Assembly (NCBI GenBank): GCA_963921795.1
Contig: OY997640.1
Coordinates: 10,297,737-10,361,736, forward strand
Length of the DNA: 64,000 nt
Direction of reading: 5' to 3'
Source of the DNA: Nannobrachium achirus
Taxonomy: Eukaryota > Chordata > Actinopteri > Myctophiformes > Myctophidae
Shown: one piece after another, positions 23,247 to 35,154 of the stretch
Position numbering within the stretch: the stretch's first letter is position 1
How the letters are laid out: every line of letters starts with the position of its first letter
Notes under the pieces: model-generated
Seen by the model: the letters and a program-made list of their open reading frames with translations, nothing else
What the model was told of the DNA's origin: nothing
Database searches by the model: none
Program-made: the position numbers and the translations under genes

Positions 23247-24982
23247 ATAACCCTAGCTAAGCCTCCACACTCCTATCTAACATCAGGGTCTAGAGCTCTA
23301 CAAGAGCCAGGGGTCTTCAACGTTTTCAGGCCAAGGACCCTTTAGTTGAGAAAGAGAGATGAAGCAGGGGCCCCCACAACATATTCAGAGATTTGATAGT
23401 TCCATTGTTTAACAGCACAATCATCAGTGTATTTTTGATTCATGTCAATTTGTGTTTTCAGATATTTAACCACTTGAAATGTCAATACTTAATAAAGTTG
23501 ACCTTTCACTCTGTACTTAGTCTGCTTTTTCCCCTCTACACCAAACCTCTTTGCCGAATACAGCCGATCTACAAGCTCACAACGCCTCGCGCTGACATCA
23601 CTGATAATAAACAGTGCCCAAAATGACTGACATCACAGAGTAGTCACAGACTGGCCTGGACATGGAACACCATATATGGGCATAAAAGAGAGCCAGACAG
23701 ACAGAGATAAGAGATCTTTCTCCATATAATGTGTGGGACACAGACAGACAGAAGGATACAATGAGTATTGCACAAATGTGACCTGTATGTGAGTGAGAAG
23801 TTCATACTGTATAATGACATCTTATCATAATACATTATAAACTTTATGAAGCTCACAGAGAGAAAGAAAAGTCTGACTGATTTGTAATTAGATTTTTATT
23901 AACAACCATCAGTGTATTTTGGATTCATGTCAATTTGTGTTTTTAGATATTTAACTTGAAACCTGACCTTTCACTCTGTACTTAGTCTGCTCTTTTTCCC
24001 CTCTACACCAAACCTCTTTGCCGAATATAGCCGATCTACAAGCTCACAGCTGAGCTTGTAGATCTGCTATTTTTGGCTAAAGTTCTCAGAATATGGACAC
24101 TAGTGGTTCATATAAAAAAAGTATTTTTTTCCCCCCTATCACTCAAAGATTTGGAAGACCCCTGGTGTAATTCTGAGGACCCCCTAGGGGTCCCGGACCC
24201 CCGGCTGAAGACCCTGGCGCTACCATGAGGTGCACTCAGTTACCTGCTTATGTTAACTGTTCAGAAAGATTACTATTCACTATTACTATGTAATAATAAC
24301 ACTATTACAACACTATAACTGGCTGTGTTACTGTAAGAAAAACTTCAGACAATCAACAAAGACAAGATACAGATTCTTAGAATTTATTGTTCTTGAAATA
24401 GATGACAGATAATATGGCAATAATCACACAACGTATCCTACAACTGCAGAGAGAGGGAAAACATCTCTACATGTTTATCATCTCACGACTCACGGCTTAG
24501 TTGAGTGTAGGGGTGGGCGATATGGTAATATATATCGTTGAGACTATACAATGTCTCAACGATATGCCTCTTCAGAGATATCGTATACAGTATATCGTGA
24601 TACAATGAGGGAGCCTGTTAATTACAGAGATTTGTTTCAGAATCCAATTTGCAATTTTGTCTAAATCAGTAGTTCAATGTTAAGTAGCAAGGTCTCCCCT
24701 AAATACCATAAAAACCAACATGAAAAAGAATCTTGATAAAATTGTGTATCGTAATACAGCTTGGAAATATATTTTCCATGTATTCATCCACATAACAGAC
24801 AGAAATAGATACATAAAGCAACATAATGCAAGTTATTTCAGAGTTGGAATCAATTACAACAATTAAAAAGGAACAAGAGTATGTGCTAGCGGAGTTCATC
24901 GGCCGAAAATATGTGTTTGCCGTGCTTCCGACTGGCTGCACTGAGATGACGTCAGATGTTTTGCTACGCTGATTGGTTAGAA

Positions 24983-26066
24983 CAGTGGTTCTCAAACCTT
25001 TTCAGGCCGCGACCCCCAAAATAACCATATTTTAACTGGGAACCCCCACCCTGACAAGCAGTAAGAGTTGAGGCATTACATTTTGTATAACACAGTTCTA
25101 CATGCTCACAGCACCTTGCGTTGCGAGGCGTTGTGAGCATGTAGATCGGCTAGCCGCAAATTGCAACACTAGATTTTATTTTAATCTGATGAATCTAGGG
25201 TTGCAATACCTCCCATAGGCAGGCATAGCATCAAAACAGTTATTTGCTATCTGATTGTATTAAACGACTTCAAACTCACCAATATCGGGGCTGTATGGAA
25301 AGCTTGGAGTATCCTCGTTCTATCTGCAAAGAGTTTCTTTCATAAAACTCCACCGTAGACATGTTATGAGCTACTTTCTATCAAGATATTGGCTTCAGAT
25401 GATAATTTTTTCCAAGTGCTGGAGTTTGGAAGCGCTTGTCACTCAGCAGTCATGTGTACCACCTGGTTCTAAATGTCACATAATGCAGGAGGCAGCGGGA
25501 CGCTGCGTAATAGAAGACGAGCGCTTCCGAAGTTCAACACGTAGAAAATAAACCATGTCTGCTCCAATTTCTTGATAGAAAGTAGCTCCTAAAATGTCTA
25601 CGGTGGATTTTTATGAAACAAACACTTTGCAGATAGAAAGAGGACACTCTGAGCTTTCCAATATAGCTGAATTTGAAGTTGTTTATTACAATCAGATAGC
25701 AAAAAAACTGTTTTGATGCATTGGCTGCCTATGGGAGGTATTGCAACCCTAGATTCATCCGATTAAAATAAAATCTAGTGTTGCAATTTGCAGCTATAGA
25801 TCGGCTATTTTCACAATTTCTGACTCTAATATTTGACCAATTTTGGCCAATGTTTAATTTGTCATTTTAGAGGTATTAAAAATTCCTTAAATTGTCACTT
25901 TAGAAATGTTCATATACCTCTATACACTTGTTTTTTTATTTATTTATTTATTTTTTACTGTTGAGTGAGAAAACAATGTTGCACATCAAGTCAATCATCT
26001 GAGGACCCCTCAAAATAATTTGGGGACCCCCCTGGAGGTCCCGACCCACATGGTTGAGAACCACTG
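24983..26066. mobile_element. Mirror copy of the 1084-bp hAT-like MITE (right arm)
   Basis: It is the reverse complement of 20130-21213 with almost no change. The CAGTGGTTCTCAAACC end at 24983 and the flanks GGTTAGAA and GGTTAGAG are preserved. Confidence 0.9.
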
Positions 26067-26570
26067 GGTTAGAGGAGTCTGTCTGTCAAGGCAAGTACTC
26101 CCGCCCACGTTTCAAGCTGCCCATAGGACTCTCATATTGTGGGAAGGAATGAGTGAATGCAAAGTACTATCCTTAAGGAACTTTGAGGCTTGAAAGTGGT
26201 AGACGTTGGTTCTTTCATTGTCCGTAGAAGCAGATAAATACTCCACGTTGTCCACAAATCAACACCAAATTCTGTTAATCCAAGCGTAATATGCAGGACA
26301 TGGTCGCGTCGGAGGGCTCGGCCGTAGCAATTCCTGGAACACGAGGGTGGGCTTCAGGCAGCCGGGCGGATATGGTTCTGTTGTCGCAGTGTTCCTGGCA
26401 TGACAGCTGTGGAGAAAAACAGAACGTGTGTGAAGATTCAGACTAGTATAAATTCATTCTGAATTTCGGTCGCAATTGACCATGAGAAATGCTACAGCTT
26501 GTCTCTGTGTAGACGTGTGTGTACACAGTTTTAGGTTGCTTCCCTTTTCACATCACTGTGGCATCACAGG

Positions 26571-27171
26571 CAGGGGCGTCACAAGGGGGGGGAAAGTGGG
26601 ACTGAGTTACTAGGGCCCAAGGTGGAGGGGCCTTAATTATTTTATAGTTTAGCTATTGAAAAATAGCAAATGTACAAGCTCACAGCGCGGCACTAGCTTG
26701 TAGATCTGCTATTTTTTGAAACGTCGTGAAAACGTGTGCAAATCTTTGAATATATGTATTTTTTAAGTGAACATTTGTAACTCAAATTTGGCTTCTGGGG
26801 GATCCCTGGAACTAAATATTTTGAGATGGGGGTCCGTGGTCAAAAACATATCATTTTGGGGGTCCTTCACATCAAAACAATTTGAGCACCACTGACATAG
26901 AAACATAGGTTTTTCAAAAAACCTTACAAGTCCCATTTTCACGATTTTTCAAAAATAGCAGATCTACAAGCTCGCAGCGCGGCACTCTGTGCTGCGCTGT
27001 GAGCTTGTAGATATTGTGATATTGTAGATATTATGATATTTTTCAATTGTTAAAGCGCAAAATAATGCGTTCCCAGTCTAAATGGGTTAAACCCCCTCCC
27101 CCTAGAACATTCATGGGGGGCCCGCATTGAATCCTTGTACCCAGGGCCCAGAATTTGGTGCGACACCCCTG
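26571..27171. mobile_element. Mirror copy of the CAGGGG-family hAT MITE (right arm)
   Basis: It is the reverse complement of 19025-19625, flanked by ATCACAGG at both ends. The hairpin module copies are at 26656-26714 and 26951-27015. Confidence 0.9.
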
Positions 27172-27561
27172 ATCACAGGTGATATCACGGGTGACATAAC
27201 CTATGTAAAAGTCCATATATGGGTATAACCCAGAATCCCTTTTATGCCCATATATGAAGATCCCTGTTGTCATTGATATATATCACTGGCCAGATGGCCA
27301 AGACATGGCCCCTCTCTGTGTGGCTGGTCAGATAGGGATCTCCTATGGGCATAACAAATTATTGTATGCTGTGATGTCATGGGAACCACTCTAACAGAAA
27401 CCATTTTATGTCCCTATATGGAGATCCCTGATGTCATCGATATTAAGCCCATATCTAACAGGATGTATGGGCATAAAAGGCATGTACTATATACAGTAGA
27501 TGGATCTCCATATATGTATATATGTATATTTTCATGTCAATTTGTGTTTTCAGATATTTAA

Positions 27562-27909
27562 AGGAGCTATAGTCAACTTTTTCTTGAAAAACGGATGCTA
27601 AAATAAAAATAATGTTTCGAAAATATTTTATAAAAAAATAAGCTTCATATATGTGTTTCAATTAAAAATTGACCACAAAAAGCGGAAAAATAAAGATAAA
27701 ATAATCATTTTGGCCCTTTGTTTACATTTTTCGGACCCTGTAAATGTAAACAAAGGACCAAAATGATTATGTTATCATTATTTTTCCGCTTTTTGTGGTC
27801 ATTTTTTTATTGAAACACATATATGAAGCTTATTTTTTTATAAAATATTTTCGAAACATTATTTTTATTTTAGCATCCGTTTTTCAAGAAAAAGTTGACT
27901 ATAGCTCCT
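27562..27909. mobile_element. 348-bp fold-back element with TTAA target duplication, right arm only
   Basis: AGGAGCTATAGTCAACTTTT at the left is matched by AAAAGTTGACTATAGCTCCT at the right. The arms pair for about 170 bp with a short centre near 27735. TTAA lies directly outside both ends (27558-27561, 27910-27913). The uninterrupted target is visible at 23463-23475 (GATATTTAACCACTTG), so the insertion is proven by an empty site. A TTAA duplication fits the piggyBac or Kolobok groups. No transposase is present. Confidence 0.92.
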
Positions 27910-27913
27910 TTAA

Positions 27914-28196
27914 CCACTTGAACTGTCAATACTTAATAAACTTGACCTTTCACTCTGTACTTGGTCTGCTCTTTTTCCTCTCTACACCAAAGCTCTTTGC
28001 CAAAAACAGCCGATTGAGGCGTTGTGAGCTTGTAGATCTGCTATTTTGGGCTACAGTTCTCAGAATATGGACACTAGGGTTCAAGTAGTTAATATAAAAA
28101 AGGAGTAAAAAAAAGTTTCTATCACTCAAAGATTTGGAGGACCCCCAGTAGTAACTCCCACTGTTGAAGTAAAGAACAGTGTTCTCAAACTTTCTC
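27914..28196. mobile_element. Partial copy of the CTTCA-family MITE, right arm only
   Basis: It carries TTGACCTTTCACTCTGTACT, CTCTACACCAAAGCTCTTTG, a damaged hairpin module (28006-28048), TTCTCAGAATATGGACACTA and ATCACTCAAAGATTTGGAGG in the same order as other family members. It leads directly into the 31-bp minisatellite, supporting the view that the array grew inside such an element. Confidence 0.75.
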
Positions 28197-29048
28197 AGCT
28201 ACGGGGTCCCTGCTTCATCTCTCTCTCAGCTAAGGGGTCCCTGCTTCATCTCTCTCTCAGCTAAGGGGTCCCTGCTTCATCTCTCCCTCAGCTAAGGGGT
28301 CCCTGCTTCAACTCTCTCTCAGCTAAGGGGTCCCTGCTTCATCTCTCTCTCAGCTAAGGGGTCCCTGCTTCATCTCTCTCTCAGCTAAGGGGTCCCTGCT
28401 TCATCTCTCTCTCAGCTAAGGGGTCCCTGCTTCATCTCTCTCTCAGCTAAGGGGTCCCTGCTTCATCTCTCTCTCAGCTAAGGGGTCCCTGCTTCATCTC
28501 TCTCTCAGCTAAGGGGTCCCTGCTTCATCTCTCTCTCTCAGCTAAGGGGTCCCTGCTTCATCTCTCTCAGCTAAGGGGTCCCTGCTTCATCTCTCTCTCA
28601 GCTAAGGGGTCCCTGCTTCATCTCTCTCTCAGCTAAGGGGTCCCACTCCCTGCTTCATCTCTCTCAGCTAAGGGGTCCCTGCTTCATCTCTCTTTCAGCT
28701 AAGGGGTCCCTGCTGCATCTCTCTCTCAGCTAAGGGGTCCCTGCTTCATCTCTCTCTCAGCTAAGGGGTCCCTGCTTCATCTCTCTCTCTCAGCTAAGGG
28801 GTCCCTGCTTCATCTCTCTCTCAGCTAAGGGGTCCCTGCTTCATCTCTCTCACAGCTAAGGGGTCCCTGCTTCATCTCTCTCTCTCAGCTAAGGGGTCCC
28901 TGCTTCATCTCTCTCTCAGCTAAGGGGTCCCTGCTTCATCTCTCTCTCAGCTAAGGGGTCCCTGCTTCATCTCTCTCTCAGCTAAGGGGTCCCTGCTTCA
29001 TCTCTCTCTCAGCTAAGGGGTCCCTGCTTCAGCTAAGAAGGGGTCCCT
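28197..29048. repeat. 31-bp minisatellite, right arm (~27 units)
   Basis: This is the reverse complement of the unit at 18380-18873. The array is about 360 bp longer than its mirror. The variant blocks near the outer end (CTCTTTCAGC, GATGCAGCAG reversed, and the CCCACTCCC insertion) are shared with the left arm. The expansion or loss therefore happened on the inner side after the arms became copies. Confidence 0.93.
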
Positions 29049-30084
29049 GGCTGAGGGAGGTGTTGTTGTTAGCTTTAATAGCTTTCAGTTAGCATGAGAG
29101 TTAGCATGTGTTTCAAGGTAAAGAAAAACATTACAGACCTACTGTACAACAGCCTAACATTTTAACAATAAACCCCCATTGAGTCATTCTAGATGATGCC
29201 TATTGTCTCTTACCTGAATGGACTCGCTTTATTATGCAGATCCACGACAGCGACGCTTCTTTGCTCTTGTGAAACAAGTAATCCAGTGAATCCACGAGCG
29301 GATAGGAAACCGCAGGTGGTTCAGTCCGAGTGTATCAAAAAAGCAACTGGGTTAAGGCAGCCGGAGCTTGTGATTGGCCGTCTTAACAAGATGCTGTTTG
29401 TATACACTCGGACTGAAAGACCTGCAAAAAATACTCTCCCGTTGGGGTGTTTTTGTTTTCAGTGGTGAACGACGCACGCAACTTCCGCCGACTGAACTTC
29501 CTGTGAAAACATAACAAATTAGAATTTATTTTTTATAAATAACAATGAATAAACACACTGGCCCAAATTACATTATTGTCATTTCGGTTGGCTCAAAATA
29601 AATACATGAAAGATTAAATAAATACATGAAAGAAATGCATTGGAACATTAAAAAATCTAAGCAATTAATTGAAGGGAGCTACAATTAAACACATTTTAAA
29701 GCTAAGGCTTTAAATGTTATAAAAATGCATTGAATGGAGATGCCTAAACCAACTAAAGAACTAAACCACCGGAATATTGCATGTTGCAGAACCGGGATGC
29801 TGTTTTGATACACGAGTGTATGTTTTGATACACGAGTGTATCAAAACAGCATCCCGGTTCTGACAATGGAGCGCTCCCTAGCGCGCCGTTGACGCGTTGC
29901 CATGGTAACCTTACTAGAGCGACTGAAAGAGTGCCGGCTTCTCTAATGAACGCCGGGAGCAGCTCTCCCTGCCTCTCAAATAAACGCCATGGCAGCTCTC
30001 CAGCTCTCCCTGCCTCTCAAATGAACGCGGAAAGCTATAATGACCGAAAGTCAAGGGTCTGACGCAGGGAGGATGATAATGTGT

Positions 30085-31288
30085 TGGTTATTAAGGCACC
30101 TAAACAGCGGCAAGTATAGTTTCTGTCTCGGAGCTATCGCGAGATTTGGATTCCAGACAGGGAATGGTGGAGAGTCTCGCAATACTATCTAGTTCAGAAA
30201 CGTAAATTGTGCTCTTTAGATGCCTCTATAATGTTATACAGTGTACTCACCGAAAAGCAACACAGCACAAAAGAATGTGTGACATGTTTTCTTTTATAAT
30301 TACTGAGCTGAGTGTTTTATAAAGGTCTCTATCGTTCAGAATTATTTTTTGTTCATGAGCTATCCCAGCTGAAGCTCATAGACGCTAATGTTATTCACCG
30401 AACCTCCGGTGCCACTTCCGCCACCCAAAGTGTCATGGCAGATGGCCATGGAGCCTAAAATGACGTCGGTGTCCATTCCTTCTTTGATCTTCCTTGCTGC
30501 ATTTCAGGAAATGGAATGTTTTTCGTCAACGCCGTAGCTTTGTACAGTAGGGTTGATCTGCTGACATTTTTGCCTGGAGACTGGATTGCACCACCACAAG
30601 GAGGTACAGCACCATTTTATTGTGTGAGAAACAAAGCTATAACCTAGTCATACTAATACATTCCTAGACATGGCATGAGTTATGAGTTGGTTGAGTTTCT
30701 TTTGGACAAAAAATATATATGATACGTAGCCCACAAAGTTAGTTCAGGCAGGTATTCTCGAGAGGGTACATTGCATTGCAGTTGTATAAGGACACTAATA
30801 CTCACTATTATGCCAGACCCTACGTCATTGGCCGACGTGGCAGTCAGCTGATCATTTGCCAACTACTTAAGCCCGCCCAGTCTGTCATTCTACCTGCTGC
30901 TCTTGCCCGGACTGTTGCTTGTGTTTGCTTGCCCCCACCGCCTCCTCCCCAGCACCACCAGTAGGCTCTGCTAACTCTGTTCCCCATGGGGGGGTTGTTT
31001 ATATATCTATATATCTCCCTGCTCATTATGGTTAATGATGTTCTGTGCTGCTTGCTGCTGAGCAGGGAGAAACTTTAGCAGAGCCAAACGCCAAATTAAA
31101 TGTGACATACACACTCGTATTCTCAATAATAATAAACATAAACATTGTTTAATATATTGTGAGTTACCTGACTGAAATATTATGATGATTCACTGTGGAG
31201 TCAAGCCGGATCGATACTTTGTTGCACACCGCTATCACACACATCAAGCCCTTGATCTTTCTGTGTGAAGTTTGCAGGTTATACCATG
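30085..31288. other. Right flank of the palindrome; no supportable gene
   Basis: Sequence at 30085 onward does not match the left flank. Around 30400-30560 the DNA is GC-richer with ATGGCAGATGGCCATGG, but no open frame with splice support was found. 30900-30960 is rich in CCNCC. Confidence 0.35.
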
Positions 31289-31485
31289 TTTACATACAGT
31301 ACCGCAGAGTAGGTTTGCTACGGGTTCGCCAACTTAATACCACAGTACAAACCAGCAATTCAGAGAATTATTTAATATACTCACCGTGTTTACATACAGT
31401 ACCGTACAGTAGGTTTGCTCCAGGTTCGCCAACTTAATACCACAGTACAAACCAGCAATTCAGAGAATAATTTAATATATTCTAT
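31289..31485. repeat. Tandem duplication, ~101-bp unit
   Basis: TTTACATACAGTACCG, then GTAGGTTTGCT, then GGTTCGCCAACTTAATACCA, occur twice, about 101 bp apart, with five or so differences. Confidence 0.85.
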
Positions 31486-31711
31486 TGTTATTTCAAACCA
31501 ATTACATATACTGCTTTTTCGTGACGCAAAGAAACATTATTATCATGAATATAATTAAGTCCATGTGGCATTGAGATTCTCAGCTCTCTCGTTCACTCAC
31601 ACTTTACCTCTCCTCCTCTCTACTGTCTTTATCTCCTCTCCTTCCTCTCCTATCATTTACATGCATAATGTACACATTAACATGACACTGTTCAGAGCCA
31701 CCTGTAAATAC

Positions 31712-31932
31712 TCCTGAGACACGTACAACACGATCAATGCTTTATTATGATATTGTATCACAGTTAACTGTCTGGATGGACATTTCAAACAAGGCAAGCA
31801 TAGACAACATCAATTGTTAAATAATACATTTGTCTGTCCTGAGCGAATGAACTTCTTTGAAATAACTTATCAAATATGACAGTTGACTGGTAGAGTATCA
31901 GCTTCATGCACATGAAACAAAACACAAGGAAC
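31712..31932. repeat. Direct repeat copy A (partner 32588-32833)
   Basis: GACACGTACAACA, ATCAATGCTTTATTATGATA, GAACTTCTTTGAAATAA and CAGTTGACTGGTAGAGTATC are shared in the same order with 32588-32833. The partner has about 25 bp extra and more than 10% difference. About 870 bp separates them. The pair looks like an old tandem duplication. Confidence 0.85.
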
Positions 31933-32213
31933 TATAATAATACAAATATTAAAGCCCTTAAAAAAAAAGAAAAAATATATATATACTAGTGAGACCCCAA
32001 CTCTTTTCCCTCTACGACAAATGAGCTGATCTACAAGCTCACAGGGCGTTTTCCCCCAGAATCCGAACACAAGGGTTCATGTGGTTAAAGTCAACAATCA
32101 GAATGCATCTTCCAAAGATATTCCACTCATCATCAAGATGTGAAAATATTTTGAGTTTTACTTTTAGTAGATGTCACATATTTCATATGGCTGGCTGATA
32201 TGAAACACACCTC

Positions 32214-32215
<2 letters not shown>

Positions 32216-32306
<91 letters not shown>
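32216..32306. repeat. (TG)n microsatellite
   Basis: About 45 uninterrupted TG units between the two direct repeat copies. Confidence 0.95.
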
Positions 32307-32308
<2 letters not shown>

Positions 32309-32344
32309 TGAGATAGTCTCATCTCCTTCTCTCGTACAATAAAT

Positions 32345-32545
32345 GTACCCCCATTCATTCCGGATGGGGACCCGAATGCATTTGGGTCCCCATCAGAAAT
32401 CAATGGGGCTAAAATTACTATAATCAAATTATTGTCAATAGGAATGTGACAAATAGCAAAAAATATTATTGAACTCAAGTCTCCATAGCGTGAATAATCA
32501 ATAGAAAGATAAAGTCATTTTGGGGGTGAACTACTCCTTTAACAA
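32345..32545. mobile_element. MITE right end, GGGTGAACTACTCC-TTTAA
   Basis: TTTTGGGGGTGAACTACTCC followed by TTTAAC is a common right end of fish TTAA-targeting elements. The mirrored left end (GGAGTAGTTCACCC) is not seen nearby, so this is a truncated copy. Confidence 0.45.
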
Positions 32546-32587
32546 GACACTCTGATCCAGAGCTCCCTGCTACTGTAACACTCATAA

Positions 32588-32833
32588 GACACGTACAACA
32601 ATGATCAATGCTTTATTATGATATTTGAATAAAGCTAGCTGACTGGAAAGACATTTTAAGCAAAGCAAACCTAGATAACATCCTTTGTTAAATAAGACAT
32701 TTGAATTGAGGCTGTCCTGAGTTCTTGAATTCTAGCTGTCCTGAGTGAATGAACTTCTTTGAAATAAAGTGTTATCAAATATGACAGTTGACTGGTAGAG
32801 TATCAGCTTCATGCAAACAAAACACAAAGGAAC
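32588..32833. repeat. Direct repeat copy B (partner 31712-31932)
   Basis: See copy A. This copy has a duplicated GCTGTCCTGAGT-type segment. Confidence 0.85.
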
Positions 32834-33204
32834 TTTGTCCTGATGTGTCTGGGTGTAATTGTTCATACTTTCATCAAATAAAATGAAGAGCTTCCTTAAA
32901 ATATGAAGATAATTACAGTCATCCTCGCTATAGTAATTTCTCACCTAAATGCAGCTGATCGTGTTTCACAAGTGAATTATAAGCTAGAAATAATACAGCG
33001 TCAAACATGTATAACAAGGAACAATATCAGAAAAAAGTATTTTGAAGAGAGATTGAATAAAATATAATTCTGCATGAGTTGTAACATTTTAATGCAACCA
33101 CACTGGGGAAGACCAGCAAAGACATCATTGTACTTTTCCCACAACTTAATAATAAAAATATCGATTCGCTTTTTAAAAATAATTGCATGACTGTACTTTA
33201 TAAT

Positions 33205-33475
33205 ATTGCTTCTCAAAGTAGGGTCTGGGGACCCCCCGGGGCCCTTGGGGGGGTTCCAGGGGGTCCATATACTGTACATTGATATGTTGGCTATTCAAAT
33301 ACAGCAGATATCCAAGCTCACAGCTCTGCTATTTTTTTTTTTTAAATGGAAAATGTTTCAAACATTTTGAATTGTTATTATTATTATTTATTTTTTTACA
33401 TAAAACTTCTTATCTGGGGGTGCCTGGGACAAAACATTTTCAGATGGGGTCCGCTGCCAAATACACTGCTTGAAC
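33205..33475. mobile_element. MITE fragment with short hairpin module
   Basis: GGTCTGGGGACCCCCCGG, a compact hairpin module at 33301-33333 (AGCAGATATCCAAGCTCACA then GCTCTGCT), and TGCCTGGGACAAAACATTTT are the usual parts of the GGGTCC-type MITE family. Confidence 0.6.
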
Positions 33476-33488
33476 CACCTTGAACCAC

Positions 33489-34152
33489 CAGGGCACGGTC
33501 ACACCACGATTTTATTCTACCAATGTATTTCAATGGGAATGGAGCTATAGAGGTTTGCTGCCATTTGCGGATTTCTATGGAGAAAATAAAAGTGTTCCAT
33601 TACCCAGTGGCGTCAGTTCAGAAAAAGCTAAGGTATGGCAACATGGCTGGTGTCTTGCACGCGCGTGATACATTTATTTTAAGAAGTAAATTTTATTTTC
33701 TACGGTTTCTTGGGCTGGATATGGCAGCCTGGAATGGTTGTTCAAGTGCAGCTAAACTTGGCATGTTAGTAAACATGCCACAATTAACAATAATGCATTG
33801 CACCTGTGTGAAGCTGACCTGCGGAACCTGGGAATATACCATTTTTTTCAAGATGGGGAGAATACAAGTGTGGAGAATTTAAGTATAATACCTTGTTAAA
33901 GTGACCATTTTTTTAAATGTTGCATTTGTAGTTATTTTACTGTAATTTAATAACATAATAACCAGAACAGATAGACAAAGAGACATTCATGGATTTATAT
34001 TTAAAAGTAACTTGTATTTTCCCCCCTGGACCTAGGGTATGGCAGCTGCCCACCCCTGCCATACCCAATTGACGCCCTTGCCATTACCATTGCAATGCAT
34101 TGGCAGAATCCGCCCTCCTAGGTAGAATAAAAACTGTGGCGTGACCGTGCCC
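33489..34152. mobile_element. TIR element with GGGCACGGTCAC ends
   Basis: CAGGGCACGGTCACACCACG and its continuation TTTTATTCTACC at the left match the right end (GGTAGAATAAAAACTGTGGC then GTGACCGTGCCCTG) as inverted repeats of about 33 bp. The 664-bp interior has no transposase. I found no clear target duplication, so the superfamily is open. Confidence 0.85.
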
Positions 34153-34496
34153 TGAAGCGGTATTCACATCAATCGTGTGATACCGTATACGTGTGTGAAC
34201 GTACGCATCCGCATTCATTTCCAATGGAGGCATGCGAGATGGATACCAATCGTTTCGCCCGCTTGGCCGTTCGCCCAGGGCGTCTATCCGGCGAAATGTT
34301 AACATTAAAACCTACGTTTTTAAATAATTGTAGTGGAGTAAAAGTACAATATTTGGATCCGAGATTTAGTGTAGTCGAAGTAAAAGTATTGCAAATTGGA
34401 AATACTCAAGTAAAGTAAAATAAAAAGAACTCAAATATTTAATTTTGTACAGCACGGTGAGCATGAGACCAGCGGAATGGCCTTGGCCCTAGTCAA

Positions 34497-34795
34497 AAAA
34501 TCCTATAGGATTCTGATAGAAAAATCCTTTAGAAAATCCCATTAAGAATCCTATAAGAATCCTTTACAGTTTTGGAACAGATCCTATTGGATATTTTCTT
34601 ATAGGATAATAATCCTTTAGAAATCCCATTAAGAATCCTATAAGAATCCTTTACAGTTTTGGAACAGATCCTATTGGATATTTTCTTATAGGATAATCCT
34701 ATAAGAAAATATCCAATAGGATCTGTTCCAAAACTGTAAAGGATTCTTATAGGATTCTCTATCAGAATCCTAAAGGATATTTTGGCAAGGCATTG
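34497..34795. repeat. Fold-back block of the GGATCCTATTGG family
   Basis: AATCCTTTACAGTTTTGGAA and CAGATCCTATTGGATATTTT occur twice in direct order (to about 34695). They are followed by their reverse complement (AAAATATCCAATAGGATCTG, then TTCCAAAACTGTAAAGGATT), with the turn at TTTTCTTATAGGATAATCCT near 34690. The block ends AAAGGATATTTTGGC. Confidence 0.9.
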
Positions 34796-34805
34796 TACAT
34801 CTTTA

Positions 34806-34910
34806 TTGCGACCGTCAGGGAGCAGTTTACTATGAAAACCTCCACCGGCCGTCCGTCCGTCCGTCCGTCCGTCCGTCCGTCCGTCCGTCCGTCCGTCACA
34901 CGTCACACGT
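34806..34910. repeat. GCGACC element end with (CCGT)n array
   Basis: TATTGCGACCGTCAGGGAGC leads into AGTTTACTATGAAAACCT and then about 11 CCGT units, followed by CACACGTCACACGTGA. The same order (GCGACC, AACCTGCACA, GTCTGTCTG, CACACGTCACAC) is seen at 49612-49710. Confidence 0.75.
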
Positions 34911-35154
34911 GACCATCAACAAACGTCACACCTTTGTTGATGTTTAAATCGAAGAGTCTTGGTCAAATACTTCTGTTGGTTTCTGCACTGATCATTTATA
35001 CAATTCAGCTGTGTTTGCTCGTGTCATCATGATGAGGTCATAAATCAGCCATGCCCAAATATAGATTTTACGGGTTTACATGCTTACTCAGTTATTCGTT
35101 ATGTGAAAGTCCTATGACGTCTATGATATCTGACACCATATACATACATTCCCT

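Larger units (their letters stand above)
17348..30084. repeat. Giant inverted repeat (palindrome), ~12.7 kb overall
   Basis: The left arm (17348 to about 22712) and right arm (about 23586 to 30084) are reverse complements. Paired positions add to about 46196 in the inner part and 47432 in the outer part. The 1235-bp shift comes from extra DNA in the right arm: a 348-bp fold-back element, other MITE-derived DNA, and a longer minisatellite. Four pairs of mirrored open frames differ by at most one residue, so the outer arms are close to 99% alike. The innermost parts (22290-22712 and 23586-23910) are more rearranged. The spacer at about 22713-23585 is partly unique. Confidence 0.95.

Noticed and set aside
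31712-32833. Paired terminal repeats of a retroelement
   Set aside because: Copies are too diverged, lack TG...CA ends, and nothing between them codes for element proteins.
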